A DNA stretch of 64,000 nt from positions 2,480,001-2,544,000 of the forward strand of contig CAWKDN010000001.1 in assembly GCA_963848415.1 (NCBI GenBank), in the 5' to 3' direction. Source of the stretch: CAVQBC01 sp963848415 (GTDB taxonomy: Bacteria > Actinomycetota > Thermoleophilia > Solirubrobacterales > Solirubrobacteraceae). Shown piece by piece: positions 35,264-43,157 of the stretch (position 1 is its first letter; each line of letters opens with the position of its first letter). Below the pieces are notes generated by a model. The model was given only the letters and a program-made list of their open reading frames with translations. It was not told where the DNA came from and did not search any database. Position numbers and translations under genes: made by a program.

Positions 35264-36844
35264 TCAGTCGTCCGGGTGCTCACCCTCGTGCCGGCCTTGC
35301 CTGCCCGGCGCGTCTGACCGGTGGGCCTCGCCCGGCGTGGGGCCAGTGCCCTGTGCGGGCGGCGACGGGGTCAGGTGGCCGGTGGCCGGAGGCGTCGGCG
35401 CGCGATCGTCCGATCGGGCCGGAGGTGCCGGGCGGCCGGCCTGTGGAGGGTTGGGCGGGGTGGTGGGGCGATGCGCCTGCGGCGGCGCTGATCGGCCGGC
35501 CGGGCGATGCGCCCGGGGTGCCGTCGGCGGGGTGCTCGGCCGAGCGGCGCGCGACGGTCGTGGCAGATGCCGGCGATCGGCGCGCGGCGCCTTGGGGCCG
35601 CTCGTGGTCACGCGGTGTGGCCGCTCGGCAGGCACCGGGCTGGTGTGGATCGATGGCTTAGACGGCGTCGTTCCGGAGTGGGGTGCAGGCGGCACGGCAC
35701 GCTCCGCGCGTCGCACGCGCGTCGGCCGCCGGCGTGATCCGGTCCGCCGGGTCGAGGTCGTGCGCCTCGGTCGGGCGCTCGAGTCGGCGACCGAAGAGCG
35801 CACCTGCTTCTGCGTCGCTCCGGCGAGCCGCGCGCTGTCCGGCGCCGCGGCCGCGGGTGACGGGACAGCACGCCGGAACGTCGGGCCCGCGGGTGCGCGC
35901 GCCCGGTTCGCCTCGCGGCTGTCGCGCGTCGCGGCGGGAGCGCTCGTGCCGAGGGGGATCGTGACGCCCAGGAGCGCTGTCACGGCCAGGCCGGCGCCGC
36001 CGATGGCGCAGGTGCTGACGGCGGCGCCGCCCGCGCCGGCGCCGGCGCCGCCCGACCCGAACAGCGCGCCGACGACGGCCCGCTTGAGCCAGGCCGCGGG
36101 CGCCACCGGAAGCAACAGGACGAGCTGCCGCCGCTGAGCGCGCACCGTGTCGCGGAAGGCCCGACATCCCGCGCAGTCGCGCAGGTGACGCCGAAGCACG
36201 GTGCGACGTAACGCTCCCCCGTGCAGCGTCGCGAGCTGCTCCTGGATCTCGGCGCACGGGGTGTCGCGGGCCGCGCGTCCGGCGCTCAATGCGGATCGGG
36301 CTTGGAAGACGAGGGCCTTCACCTTCTCGGTCGGGCAGCCGAGGATGTCCGCGATCTCGGCGTGTGAGGTGTCGCCGAGCTCCGCGAGGACGAGCGCTGC
36401 CCGCTGGTCCTCCGGCAGTCGTGTGACGTCAGCGAGGACGGCCCGCAGCTCCTCTCGCGCGACCACCTCGGTGGCCATCTGGTCGGCGGCGGCCGCGGGC
36501 ACCTCCTCGACGGCGTGCTCACGTCGTGCACGCAGCGTCGACAGACAGCGGTGGCGAGCAATGCCATAGAGCCACGGACGCAGCTCACGCGGCCGTGCGG
36601 CCCGCTCGAACTCGCGATAGGCCGCCAGGAAGGTCTGCTGGACGGCGTCCTCGGCTTCCTCGCGCGACCCCAGCATATGACGGCAGAAGGCGAGCAGCGC
36701 TCGATGATGACGGTCGAAGAGCACCTCGAAGGCCTGTTGGGAGCCGGCGTGCACGTGCTCGATGAGGCGCTGGTCAGAGGCCAGTCGCAGGACGGCGAGG
36801 GACCGCACCGGCCGGCGAGGGCTCCCAACCGCATCGACTGCCAT
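35264..36844 (-). CDS. ECF sigma factor fused to zinc-finger, membrane and Pro-rich tail
   Basis: 526 residues. Sigma region 2 lies at about 33-85 (AFEVLFDRHHRALLAFC, EEAEDAVQQTFLAAYREFE) and region 4 at 140-190 (LPEDQRAALVLAELGDTSHA, EIADILGCPTEKVKALVFQA). Cys197, His220, Cys224 and Cys227 (HLRDCAGC) then form a zf-HC2-like anti-sigma motif, followed by hydrophobic segments at 241-263 and 276-300. From about 310 the rest is a Pro/Arg/Thr/Ser-rich tail. So sigma, putative anti-sigma and a membrane anchor lie in one chain. ATG 36844 is chosen; the frame is open 27 codons upstream. Confidence 0.88.
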   Translation of the reverse strand: MAVDAVGSPRRPVRSLAVLRLASDQRLIEHVHAGSQQAFEVLFDRHHRALLAFCRHMLGSREEAEDAVQQTFLAAYREFERAARPRELRPWLYGIARHRCLSTLRARREHAVEEVPAAAADQMATEVVAREELRAVLADVTRLPEDQRAALVLAELGDTSHAEIADILGCPTEKVKALVFQARSALSAGRAARDTPCAEIQEQLATLHGGALRRTVLRRHLRDCAGCRAFRDTVRAQRRQLVLLLPVAPAAWLKRAVVGALFGSGGAGAGAGGAAVSTCAIGGAGLAVTALLGVTIPLGTSAPAATRDSREANRARAPAGPTFRRAVPSPAAAAPDSARLAGATQKQVRSSVADSSARPRRTTSTRRTGSRRRPTRVRRAERAVPPAPHSGTTPSKPSIHTSPVPAERPHRVTTSGPKAPRADRRHLPRPSRAARPSTPPTAPRAHRPAGRSAPPQAHRPTTPPNPPQAGRPAPPARSDDRAPTPPATGHLTPSPPAQGTGPTPGEAHRSDAPGRQGRHEGEHPDD

Positions 36845-36899
36845 GGCGTGCAGTATCGGGCCTGCCCTCGGCCTGCGCACTGAAACCCTCGTGCGGAAG

Positions 36900-36932
36900 C
36901 CCGAGGTTGTCCGCAAACCGACCAACCTCGGG
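36900..36932 (-). terminator. Hairpin downstream of the secreted BNR-repeat gene
   Basis: CCCGAGGTTG (36900-36909) and CAACCTCGGG (36923-36932) form a perfect 10-bp stem with a 13-base loop. It lies between the end of the BNR-repeat gene (37002) and the start of the sigma fusion (36844), on the strand both use. There is no U-run, which is common for terminators in GC-rich genomes. It could also be a regulatory site for the sigma gene. Confidence 0.5.
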
Positions 36933-37001
36933 GGCCCCCGCTGCGCCTGTGGTCATCGCGGGGGGGCTCGCAGGGACGCGGCCCCCCCGGTTGCTCTCTC
37001 G

Positions 37002-38564
37002 TTACGGCCCGGTCACCGACGCCGTGGTCGAGAACACGTCGGTGCGGTTGGTCACGGTGCCGCTGTTGGCCCGGACGTGGAACGGCTTGAACCCGGGCCT
37101 CGCGCCGCCGCCGGCGAAATCGAGACCGGCGTAGTCGCCGACGAAGTAGCCGTTGGCGTCGGGCGCCGTCGTCATATCGAACGAGCCTGTCGCCGAGCCA
37201 GGGGTCACGACCCCCGGCGTGCCGCTCCCGATCCGCTCCTCCGTCCAGCTCGTGCCCCGGTTCCCGGACCGCAGCAGCCATACGTCGGTCGTCAGCGGCG
37301 GGGTGGTGCTGGGGTCGTCGAAGCGGAAGTCGTAGTGCTGGACCGCCACGGTTCCGTCGTCCGCCACCCTCACGGTCGGCGTGAAGGCCTGGTTGACGCC
37401 GCCGACGGTGCTGATGCGGCGCGTCGCCGACCAGCTCAACCCTCCGTCGCCGGAGCGCGCGAAGGCGATCTGCTCCTCGCCCGTGAAGCGGTCGTCCTGC
37501 CAGACGACGTAGAGGTCGCCGCTCTCGTCGTCGACGGCGATCTGCGGGATCAAGTCGCCGGTGCGCACCAGCTGGCCGTCGGCCGGGTCGGTCACGCCGT
37601 CGGTGACCATCCGATCGATCTCGATCGGCGCCGACCAGGTGTCCCCCTTGTCGGTCGAGCGCATCACGGCCGCCGTGTACCCGCGGTTGCGATTCGCGCC
37701 GACGTTGCGGATCAGGTTGAAGACCATCACCAGCTCGCCCTCAGGGAGCACGACGATCTGGTTGCCGATCGTCTGGGCCTTGTTGCCCGGATCGAGGATC
37801 GGCTCGACCACGTCGTAGGACACGCCGTTGTCGTCCGAGCGGGCGAACCACGCGATCGACCGGAACGCCGCCGCGCGCTCACCCGCCCGCGCGCTGGCCC
37901 GCTCGTTCGGCGCCACGATCCGCTGCCAGGTGACATAGACGTAGCGCGAGTCGGTCGGATCGGCGGTCAGCGTCTCCTTGTCGTTGAAGAAGTTCGCGCG
38001 GTCGTCGAACTTGACGACCACCGGGTCCTCCCAGTTCGCGCCCTCGTCCGTCGAGCGTGAGGTGAGCACCGCGTTGGCGACGTTGGAGTCGTTGATCGCC
38101 AGCGCGACCTGATGCGCGACGCCGTTGGGCGAGAAGGACACCCACGGATCGGTCGCCCGCTCGAAGTCACCGCCGTTCGCGGCGGTGCCGCCCGTGCAGC
38201 GGCTGAACTTCGCCTGCCCGGTGTCGGGCGCCGCGCTGACGGGCGGGATCGCCCAGCTGACGCCACCGTTGAGGCTGTAGGCACTCAGGTTCCCGCTCGC
38301 CCCGCCGTTGGACCAGCGGTCCTGTTGCCAGTTGCCGACCAGGTTGTCCTCGTCGGCCAGATTCACGTCGACCCACGGCTCGACCTCGGCGTTGCGATAC
38401 ACGGTGCCGGTCTGCGGTGCGCCCTCACATCCGGCGGCGAACGGGCTCGCTCCACTCACCAACGTCAGGGGATCGACGGCCGCGCCGGCGATCGCCGGCG
38501 TCGTCATGGCGGCGACCACCGCCGCGGCCACCGCCACGCCAAGCCGCGCAGAACGTCTGGACAT
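37002..38564 (-). CDS. Secreted BNR/Asp-box beta-propeller (sialidase-like) protein
   Basis: 520 residues with a signal peptide (ARLGVAVAAAVVAAMTTPAI, AGA at about 28). At least five Asp-boxes of the form SxDxGxxW are visible: STDEGANW, SDDNGVSY, STDKGDTW, SGDGGLSW and SGNRGTSW, spaced as blades of a six-fold propeller. The catalytic Tyr/Glu and Arg triad of true sialidases cannot be confirmed by eye, so the activity is unknown. It ends at TGA 37002 without a membrane anchor. The next gene upstream, 66 bp away, is another secreted protein. Confidence 0.85.
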   Translation of the reverse strand: MSRRSARLGVAVAAAVVAAMTTPAIAGAAVDPLTLVSGASPFAAGCEGAPQTGTVYRNAEVEPWVDVNLADEDNLVGNWQQDRWSNGGASGNLSAYSLNGGVSWAIPPVSAAPDTGQAKFSRCTGGTAANGGDFERATDPWVSFSPNGVAHQVALAINDSNVANAVLTSRSTDEGANWEDPVVVKFDDRANFFNDKETLTADPTDSRYVYVTWQRIVAPNERASARAGERAAAFRSIAWFARSDDNGVSYDVVEPILDPGNKAQTIGNQIVVLPEGELVMVFNLIRNVGANRNRGYTAAVMRSTDKGDTWSAPIEIDRMVTDGVTDPADGQLVRTGDLIPQIAVDDESGDLYVVWQDDRFTGEEQIAFARSGDGGLSWSATRRISTVGGVNQAFTPTVRVADDGTVAVQHYDFRFDDPSTTPPLTTDVWLLRSGNRGTSWTEERIGSGTPGVVTPGSATGSFDMTTAPDANGYFVGDYAGLDFAGGGARPGFKPFHVRANSGTVTNRTDVFSTTASVTGP

Positions 38565-38630
38565 GGACCCTCTCCTCTATTCGAGCGGCCCCGGCCTGCT
38601 TGAGCCGAGGCCGCGCTTCGACGCGCTCAC

Positions 38631-39170
38631 CTACGGGCGCTGTTGGGCTCGTGAGACGCACTTGCCGAAGGCGTTTCGCCGGCCGGGGTTCGTCCCGTAC
38701 TTCTTCGCGAACGCCTCCCGCCCGATCGCGCTGCGCTCCGCCGCGCACGCCTTCGCCGCGTTCCGGAAGGCGGCCGCCCGCGCCTCGTCCTCGCGGTCGA
38801 GCCCGGCCTTGATCTCCTTGACCTTCGCGGACACGCACTTGCCATAGGCGTTGCGCTTGTTGGGGTTCTCGCCGTACTTCTCGCCGAACGCCTTCGCGCC
38901 GAGCGTGTCGCGCTCGGCCTTGCACTCCCGCGCGGCGTTCGTCTTGGCCTGCTTACGCTCGCGTTCCTCCTCGGCGCTGTACCGGTTCTGGCAGCGGCTC
39001 ATGCTGCGGTACCTGGCCGTGAACGCCTCGCGCGTCGCAGCTGTCGTGCCGCGCTCGGATCTGCACTGCTCCCGCGCGGCTCGCTGATCTTCCTGGTCTG
39101 GGCTGGCAACGGCGCCCGCGGGCAAGGCGAGCCCTGCGAGCAGCACGATCGCTCCGATGATCCTCGTCAT
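38631..39170 (-). CDS. Secreted protein with three Cys-containing repeats
   Basis: 179 residues with a signal peptide (TRIIGAIVLLAGLALPAGAV). The mature part is three copies of a roughly 40-50 residue module. The second (ECKAERDTLGAKAFGEKYG, NPNKRNAYGKCV) and third (ACAAERSAIGREAFAKKYG, NPGRRNAFGKCV) are very similar; the first (QCRSERGTTAATREAFTARY, RCQNRY) is diverged. Each repeat has two Cys, suggesting one disulfide per repeat. It is rich in Lys and Arg. I do not recognise the family. Confidence 0.75.
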   Translation of the reverse strand: MTRIIGAIVLLAGLALPAGAVASPDQEDQRAAREQCRSERGTTAATREAFTARYRSMSRCQNRYSAEEERERKQAKTNAARECKAERDTLGAKAFGEKYGENPNKRNAYGKCVSAKVKEIKAGLDREDEARAAAFRNAAKACAAERSAIGREAFAKKYGTNPGRRNAFGKCVSRAQQRP

Positions 39171-39241
39171 GACCCCTTAGTGCGCGTGGCGAGCCCGAAG
39201 GTTGGCGACTTGCGCCTCCAGACCGTTCAAAGCGGATCGCG

Positions 39242-39754
39242 TCAACCGACGCACCCGCTGTCCTCGATTCGGTACTCGACCCGGACTTCCCCGTTCGGAT
39301 CTCGGATCATGATCGCCGTCATCACGAGGAAGAAGTTGTCCGCGGACCCTCGTGAGATCAAGTGCTGGCGCGCCGTGAAGATCCCTCCAGACGAGGTGCC
39401 TGCGGTCGCGAAGTCCGCGTGGTTGGCGGTCGCATTGCGTAGGCGCAGGGTGTACTCCGTGCCGGTCTCCACGCCCGTGCCGGTCGCGGTCGTCACGTAC
39501 TGAGAGCCTCCAGCGAAGAAGCCGTCTGTGTGGAAGACGCCATGCTGATACTGGGTCGTCGTCCCCTGGAGCAGAATCGTTTCGCCGTTGCACGGATTGA
39601 CGGCATCGAACGCGCCCTCGCCGACGACCACGCGATCCTGGATGGGGATCACTTCCCCCGGCGTCGATTGCGCCGGGGATGCCATGGCGGCGAACATGAC
39701 CACCGCCGACGCAGCACTTCGGGTAAGCGCCCGACGCACCGCTTTCGGTGACAT
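39242..39754 (-). CDS. Secreted hypothetical protein
   Basis: 170 residues with a signal peptide ending near SPAQS (about 30). The mature chain is beta-rich: RVVVGEGAFDAVNPCNGETI, GVFHTDGFFAGGSQYV, GTEYTLRLRNATANHADF and NFFLVMTAIMIRDPNGEVRV, with a Cys near each end that may pair (CNGE and DSGCVG). I do not recognise the family. It heads a possible three-gene run of secreted proteins on this strand, with a gap of 71 bp to the next gene. Confidence 0.7.
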   Translation of the reverse strand: MSPKAVRRALTRSAASAVVMFAAMASPAQSTPGEVIPIQDRVVVGEGAFDAVNPCNGETILLQGTTTQYQHGVFHTDGFFAGGSQYVTTATGTGVETGTEYTLRLRNATANHADFATAGTSSGGIFTARQHLISRGSADNFFLVMTAIMIRDPNGEVRVEYRIEDSGCVG

Positions 39755-40038
39755 GCCGAACCTCCTCAGGTCGCGGGCTGGATCGTCGTGTGGCGCTCAC
39801 CGGCCGAGACGCCGCCGCGGGGTGCCGGTGTCGCTACCAGACACCCTCGCCGCCGGGCGCGTCACCTATCGACCCACTAAAGGGGTGAAACGACCCGCAC
39901 CCAATGTGCGGGAAGCACCGCCGGCTCGCGTCAACGTTCGAGCACCGTGCGACGGCGGCGGTGCTCACACGCCGGCGTTCGACGACGTGCATGTCCGTGC
40001 TGCTCCCCGGACGTTCCCGGGTCAGCCGGTCACCCCAG
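39755..40038. other. Intergenic region with one short hairpin
   Basis: About 280 bp without a gene between the secreted protein start and tRNA-Thr. It holds the inverted repeat CCCGCAC (39894-39900) / GTGCGGG (39906-39912) with a 5-base loop, preceded by an A-rich stretch unusual for this window. It may contain the promoter of the secreted-protein run. Nothing else is evident. Confidence 0.4.
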
Positions 40039-40111
40039 AGCCCGCCTCCGGAGTCGAACCGGAAACCTCTTCATTACAAGTGAAGTGCTCTGCCAGTTGA
40101 GCTAGGCGGGC
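40039..40111 (-). tRNA. tRNA-Thr (anticodon UGU)
   Basis: The minus strand folds as a canonical 73-base tRNA. Acceptor arms GCCCGCC (40111-40105) and GGCGGGC (40046-40040) pair, with discriminator U at 40039. The D arm contains TAGCTCAACTGG. The anticodon stem CTTCA/TGAAG encloses CTTGTAA, so the anticodon is UGU, reading threonine ACA. The T arm contains GGTTCGACTCC. CCA is not encoded. A repeat element begins 17 bp from its 5' end. Confidence 0.96.
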
Positions 40112-40127
40112 CGCGCGTGTAGAGCGT

Positions 40128-40298
40128 AGATGAGTGATTCCACGACCCCGGACCACGACCGTCTGGCGGCGCCCCGCGGCGCTGGAAGGCGCCCGCCCAG
40201 AGGGCCCGTAGCACCCGCACTGTGCCCTCGGGCGGACACCCCTCCAGCATCCACGGGACATCCACCAGCCGGCCGCGCGGCCGTGGAAGCAATCATCT
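40128..40298. mobile_element. MITE-like repeat element, copy 2
   Basis: A 171-bp segment, the second copy of the element at 31186-31349. Its ends AGATGAGTGATTCCACG and CGTGGAAGCAATCATCT are imperfect inverted repeats and are flanked by TA on both sides (TA at 40127-40128 and 40298-40299), compatible with a TA target duplication. Internal sequence is highly similar to copy 1, including a central run of GC-rich inverted repeats. It lies between tRNA-Thr and the 3' end of the epimerase gene. It encodes no protein. Confidence 0.75.
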
Positions 40299-40307
40299 AG
40301 CCCCGCG

Positions 40308-41249
40308 TCACTCGTGCAACTCGCCCGAGGCTCGCCCCGCGCGGATCTCCTCGCGCCACCACGCCACCGTGTCGGCCAGCGTCCGCGCGAAGGGGATCGC
40401 GGGCTCCCACCCGGTCGCCGCGTGCAGCCGGCGCCAGGATCCGCGGACCTCCATCACCTCGTGCGCGCGCACGAGCGCCGGGTCGACCTCCGCCTCGATC
40501 GCGACGCCGCAGGTCTCCCCGATCGCGCGCACGACCTCGGCGGCCGAGGCGGGCTGACCGGAGCAGACGTTGAAGACGCCTGGCTCGGCCGCGCCGGCCA
40601 GCGCGCGGTAGGCCGCCACGACGTCGCGCACGTCGGTGTAGTCGCGGCGCGCGTCCGGGTTGCCGGTCACGACCCGGACGGGGTCCGCGCCGGTCTCCAG
40701 CCCCGCGGCGACCTGGCGCGTGAAGGACGCCACGGCGTAGCTCGCCGCCTGCCCGGGGCCGGCGTGGTTGAACGCGCGGGCGCGCACGACGCGCAACCCG
40801 AAGCCGTCGCCGTAGAAGCCGGCCAGCAGGTCGCCGGCGGCCTTGGAGACCGCGTAGGGGTTCTGCGGACGCAGCGGCGCGTCCTCGTCGACCGGCAGCG
40901 CCGCCGGCGGGCCGTAGACCTCGCCGCTGGAGACGTAGACGACCACCGCCTCGGGCGCCGCCGCGCGGACGGCCTCGAGCAGGTTGACGGTCATCGCCTG
41001 GTTGTCGGCGAGCGTCAGGCCCGGCTCGCGCCACGAGCGCCCGACGTGGGCGCGGGCGGCCAGATGAAACACGTGGTCCGGGGCGGCCGCGCGCACGGCC
41101 GCCTCCACCGCCCCGCCGTCGAGCAGGTCCACGCGCTCGCCGCTCGAGCGCGAGAGGTCGACCACGGCGTCCCCCGCCTCGGCGCACGCGCGCGCGAGAT
41201 GGGCGCCGGCGAAGCCCGACGCGCCGGTGATGAGCGCCGTCGCGGTCAG
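40308..41249 (-). CDS. NAD-dependent sugar-nucleotide epimerase/dehydratase
   Basis: 313 residues of the extended SDR family: NAD loop ITGASGFAGAHLA (about 6-18), FHLAARAHVGRSW, VVVYVSSGEVYGPP with the catalytic Ser, and YAVSKAAGD with the Tyr-K pair. ARAFNHAGPGQ, ARRDYTDVRDVVAAY and RRLHAATGWEP are close to GDP-mannose 4,6-dehydratase / GDP-4-keto-6-deoxymannose reductase types. No ATG, GTG or TTG is available before the Rossmann strand. The only placed start is CTG 41249, which overlaps the upstream stop as CTGA. Confidence 0.87.
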   Translation of the reverse strand: MTATALITGASGFAGAHLARACAEAGDAVVDLSRSSGERVDLLDGGAVEAAVRAAAPDHVFHLAARAHVGRSWREPGLTLADNQAMTVNLLEAVRAAAPEAVVVYVSSGEVYGPPAALPVDEDAPLRPQNPYAVSKAAGDLLAGFYGDGFGLRVVRARAFNHAGPGQAASYAVASFTRQVAAGLETGADPVRVVTGNPDARRDYTDVRDVVAAYRALAGAAEPGVFNVCSGQPASAAEVVRAIGETCGVAIEAEVDPALVRAHEVMEVRGSWRRLHAATGWEPAIPFARTLADTVAWWREEIRAGRASGELHE

Positions 41250-41782
41250 GGCCCGGGGGTGCCGACGAGGTGCTCGGCGGCGCCATGGCCGTTGGTCGAG
41301 ACCACCACGTCGTCGAGCGGGCCGCGCGGCGCCGGAGGCGAGTTCAGCCGCCGCTCGAGCTCGCCGAGCACGGTGCCGAAGAGCACGTGGCGCCATGTCG
41401 CCTGGCCGAAGGCGGCCGGGCTGCCCCACAGTCTCGGCAGATCGCCGCCGGCCGGATGGACGCTCGGCAGCAGGCGCGTCCCGGGCCAGGTGGCGAGATG
41501 CTCCGCGAGCCCCGCCAGCGGCCCGCGCGCCCATGCCGGCACCGGCAGCGACGGCGCGACGTTGGCGTAGAGCACCCCGAACAGGGCGCCGTTGGCCACG
41601 TGGATGACGTGGCCGAGCGGCACGGCGGCCGGGCCGCGGGTGACCCACGTCCCGAGCAGCTTGGCGTCGTCGTAGGGCACGCCGAACACGCGCTGGTCGA
41701 GCGGCTGCTGAGCCGACCACACCGCGGCGGCGACGGCGCCGGCCGCGGCGCCGCGGAGGGAGCGTGCAGGGATGGGGCCCAT
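41246..41782 (-). CDS. Hypothetical protein with hydrophobic segments
   Basis: 178 residues. An N-terminal segment RGAAAGAVAAAVWSAQQPLD is followed by VFGVPYDDAKLLGTWVTRG, a hydrophobic VPLGHVIHVANGALFGVLYA and another near WRHVLFGTVLGELERRL, then a polar tail. It looks like a small membrane protein with two to four segments. I do not recognise the family. Its stop TGA (41248-41246) lies inside CTGA, which provides the epimerase start, so the two genes are coupled. Confidence 0.65.
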   Translation of the reverse strand: MGPIPARSLRGAAAGAVAAAVWSAQQPLDQRVFGVPYDDAKLLGTWVTRGPAAVPLGHVIHVANGALFGVLYANVAPSLPVPAWARGPLAGLAEHLATWPGTRLLPSVHPAGGDLPRLWGSPAAFGQATWRHVLFGTVLGELERRLNSPPAPRGPLDDVVVSTNGHGAAEHLVGTPGP

Positions 41783-41841
41783 CCCCTCGCACTGTAACTG
41801 GCCTCTGGGGCCCGGGTACCCAGGGTCGGGCCCAACGCGCC

Positions 41842-42558
41842 ATGGAAGCTTCCGTCCTGCACGCCCGTCCCGCCTCGAGCCGCCCGCGCGGCGTGAATCC
41901 TCTCGTCTACTGGCTCTCGCGGGCCGCCCTGCAGCCGGTCTTCCTCCTGTACTTCCGCATGCGGCGCTTCGGGGGCGAGCACGTCCCCGCCACCGGGCCG
42001 GTGATCCTGGCGGCCAACCACCGCTCGTTCCTGGACCCGTTCGTGATCGGGATGGTCACCCGGCGCCCGATCCACTACGTCGCCAAGAAGGAGCTCTTCT
42101 CCCGCCCGCTCAGCGCGTGGTGGCTCTCGGCCCTGGGCGCCTTCCCGGTCGAGCGGGGGTCGGGCGACCGGGCCATGTTCGCCACCGCGCTGGCGATCCT
42201 TCAGGACGGCGGGTGCGTGCTGATGTTCCCCGAGGGCACGCGCACGCGGCCCGGCCCGCTCGGCCGCCCGCGGCGCGGCATCGGGCGGCTCGCGCTCGAG
42301 AGCGGCGCGCCGGTGGTCCCGGTGGCGATCGTCGGCACCGACGCCGTGCGCAGCGGCTGGCGGGTGCGCCCGCACCGCGTCGGCGTCCGCGCCGGGCCGC
42401 CGCTGAGCTTCCCGCACGTCCCCGATGCCTCGCCGCAGCTCACCGCCGCCGTGACCGAGCGGATCTGGCCGATGGTCGGCCTGCAGTGGGAGTGGCTCGG
42501 CGGCGCGCCGCCCGAGCAGCCGGTGGCCGTGCGCCCCGACGGGCGGTGGGCCGCGTGA
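41842..42558 (+). CDS. 1-acyl-sn-glycerol-3-phosphate acyltransferase (PlsC-like)
   Basis: 238 residues with the PlsC block motifs: the catalytic NHRSFLD (His60, Asp65), then KKELFS, GAFPVERG and the phosphate-binding FPEGTR (Glu130), followed by ESGAPVVPVAIVG. A hydrophobic N-terminal segment (PLVYWLSRAALQPVFLLYF) anchors it to the membrane. It would transfer an acyl chain to lysophosphatidic acid or a related acceptor. Start ATG 41842 begins just before the anchor. It is 21 bp upstream of an ECF sigma gene. Confidence 0.9.
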   Translation: MEASVLHARPASSRPRGVNPLVYWLSRAALQPVFLLYFRMRRFGGEHVPATGPVILAANHRSFLDPFVIGMVTRRPIHYVAKKELFSRPLSAWWLSALGAFPVERGSGDRAMFATALAILQDGGCVLMFPEGTRTRPGPLGRPRRGIGRLALESGAPVVPVAIVGTDAVRSGWRVRPHRVGVRAGPPLSFPHVPDASPQLTAAVTERIWPMVGLQWEWLGGAPPEQPVAVRPDGRWAA

Positions 42559-42579
42559 GCGCAGTAGCCTGCCGTACGA

Positions 42580-43140
42580 ATGGCAACGGCTCCCGAGCAG
42601 CCCACGCGCGAGGAGAAGGCTCGCCTCGATGCGGACTTCGAGCGGCTCTACAAGGCCCACCTGCGCGACGTCTACTCCTACTCGTACTACCGCGTCGGCA
42701 ACCACCACGACGCCGAGGACCTCACCGAGCAGACGTTCCTGCAGGCCTACCGCCACTTCGAGCGCGCCCAGCGCGAGTCCGACGGGCGGCCGCTGCGCCC
42801 GTGGCTGATCCGCATCGCGCACAACCTCGCGGCCAACTACTACCGCGACCGCTCGCGCAAGCCGCAGACGCCGATCGACGACGCCGGGGTGCTCTCCGCG
42901 CCGCACGACACGGAGAGCCTGGTGGAGGACCGCGAGGAGCTCACGCGGATTCTCGAGGGCGTCCAGGAGCTGCCCGACGACCGCCGCGAGGCGCTGATCA
43001 TGCGCTTCGCGCTGGGGATGGACAACCGCGAGATCGCCCGCGCGCTGGGGCGGACCGACGGCGCCACCAAGGTGCTGCTGCACCGGGCCATCCGCCAGCT
43101 GGAGGACATCGTGAAGGCCAAGGGCGGGCGCGAGGCATGA
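42580..43140 (+). CDS. ECF-type RNA polymerase sigma factor
   Basis: 186 residues. Region 2 is FERLYKAHLRDVYSYSYYR, DAEDLTEQTFLQAYRHFERA and LRPWLIRIAHNLAANYYRDR. Region 4 is LPDDRREALIMRFALGMDNR, EIARALGRTDGATKVLLHRA. Sigma regions 3 and 1 are absent, as in group IV factors. The stop is in ATGA at 43137-43140, which also starts a 6-codon micro-ORF ending at the next gene's ATG. The following membrane protein is a candidate partner, by position only. Confidence 0.93.
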   Translation: MATAPEQPTREEKARLDADFERLYKAHLRDVYSYSYYRVGNHHDAEDLTEQTFLQAYRHFERAQRESDGRPLRPWLIRIAHNLAANYYRDRSRKPQTPIDDAGVLSAPHDTESLVEDREELTRILEGVQELPDDRREALIMRFALGMDNREIARALGRTDGATKVLLHRAIRQLEDIVKAKGGREA

Positions 43141-43157
43141 GCGGGCGGGGCGCCTGA
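43137..43157 (+). other. Six-codon coupling micro-ORF between sigma and membrane protein
   Basis: ATG 43137 overlaps the sigma stop as ATGA and encodes MSGRGA. Its stop TGA (43155-43157) overlaps the ATG of the next gene (43157) as TGATG. This gives a continuous re-initiation path from the sigma gene to the membrane-protein gene, the same principle as the micro-ORF chain before ispF. No peptide function is implied. Confidence 0.4.
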
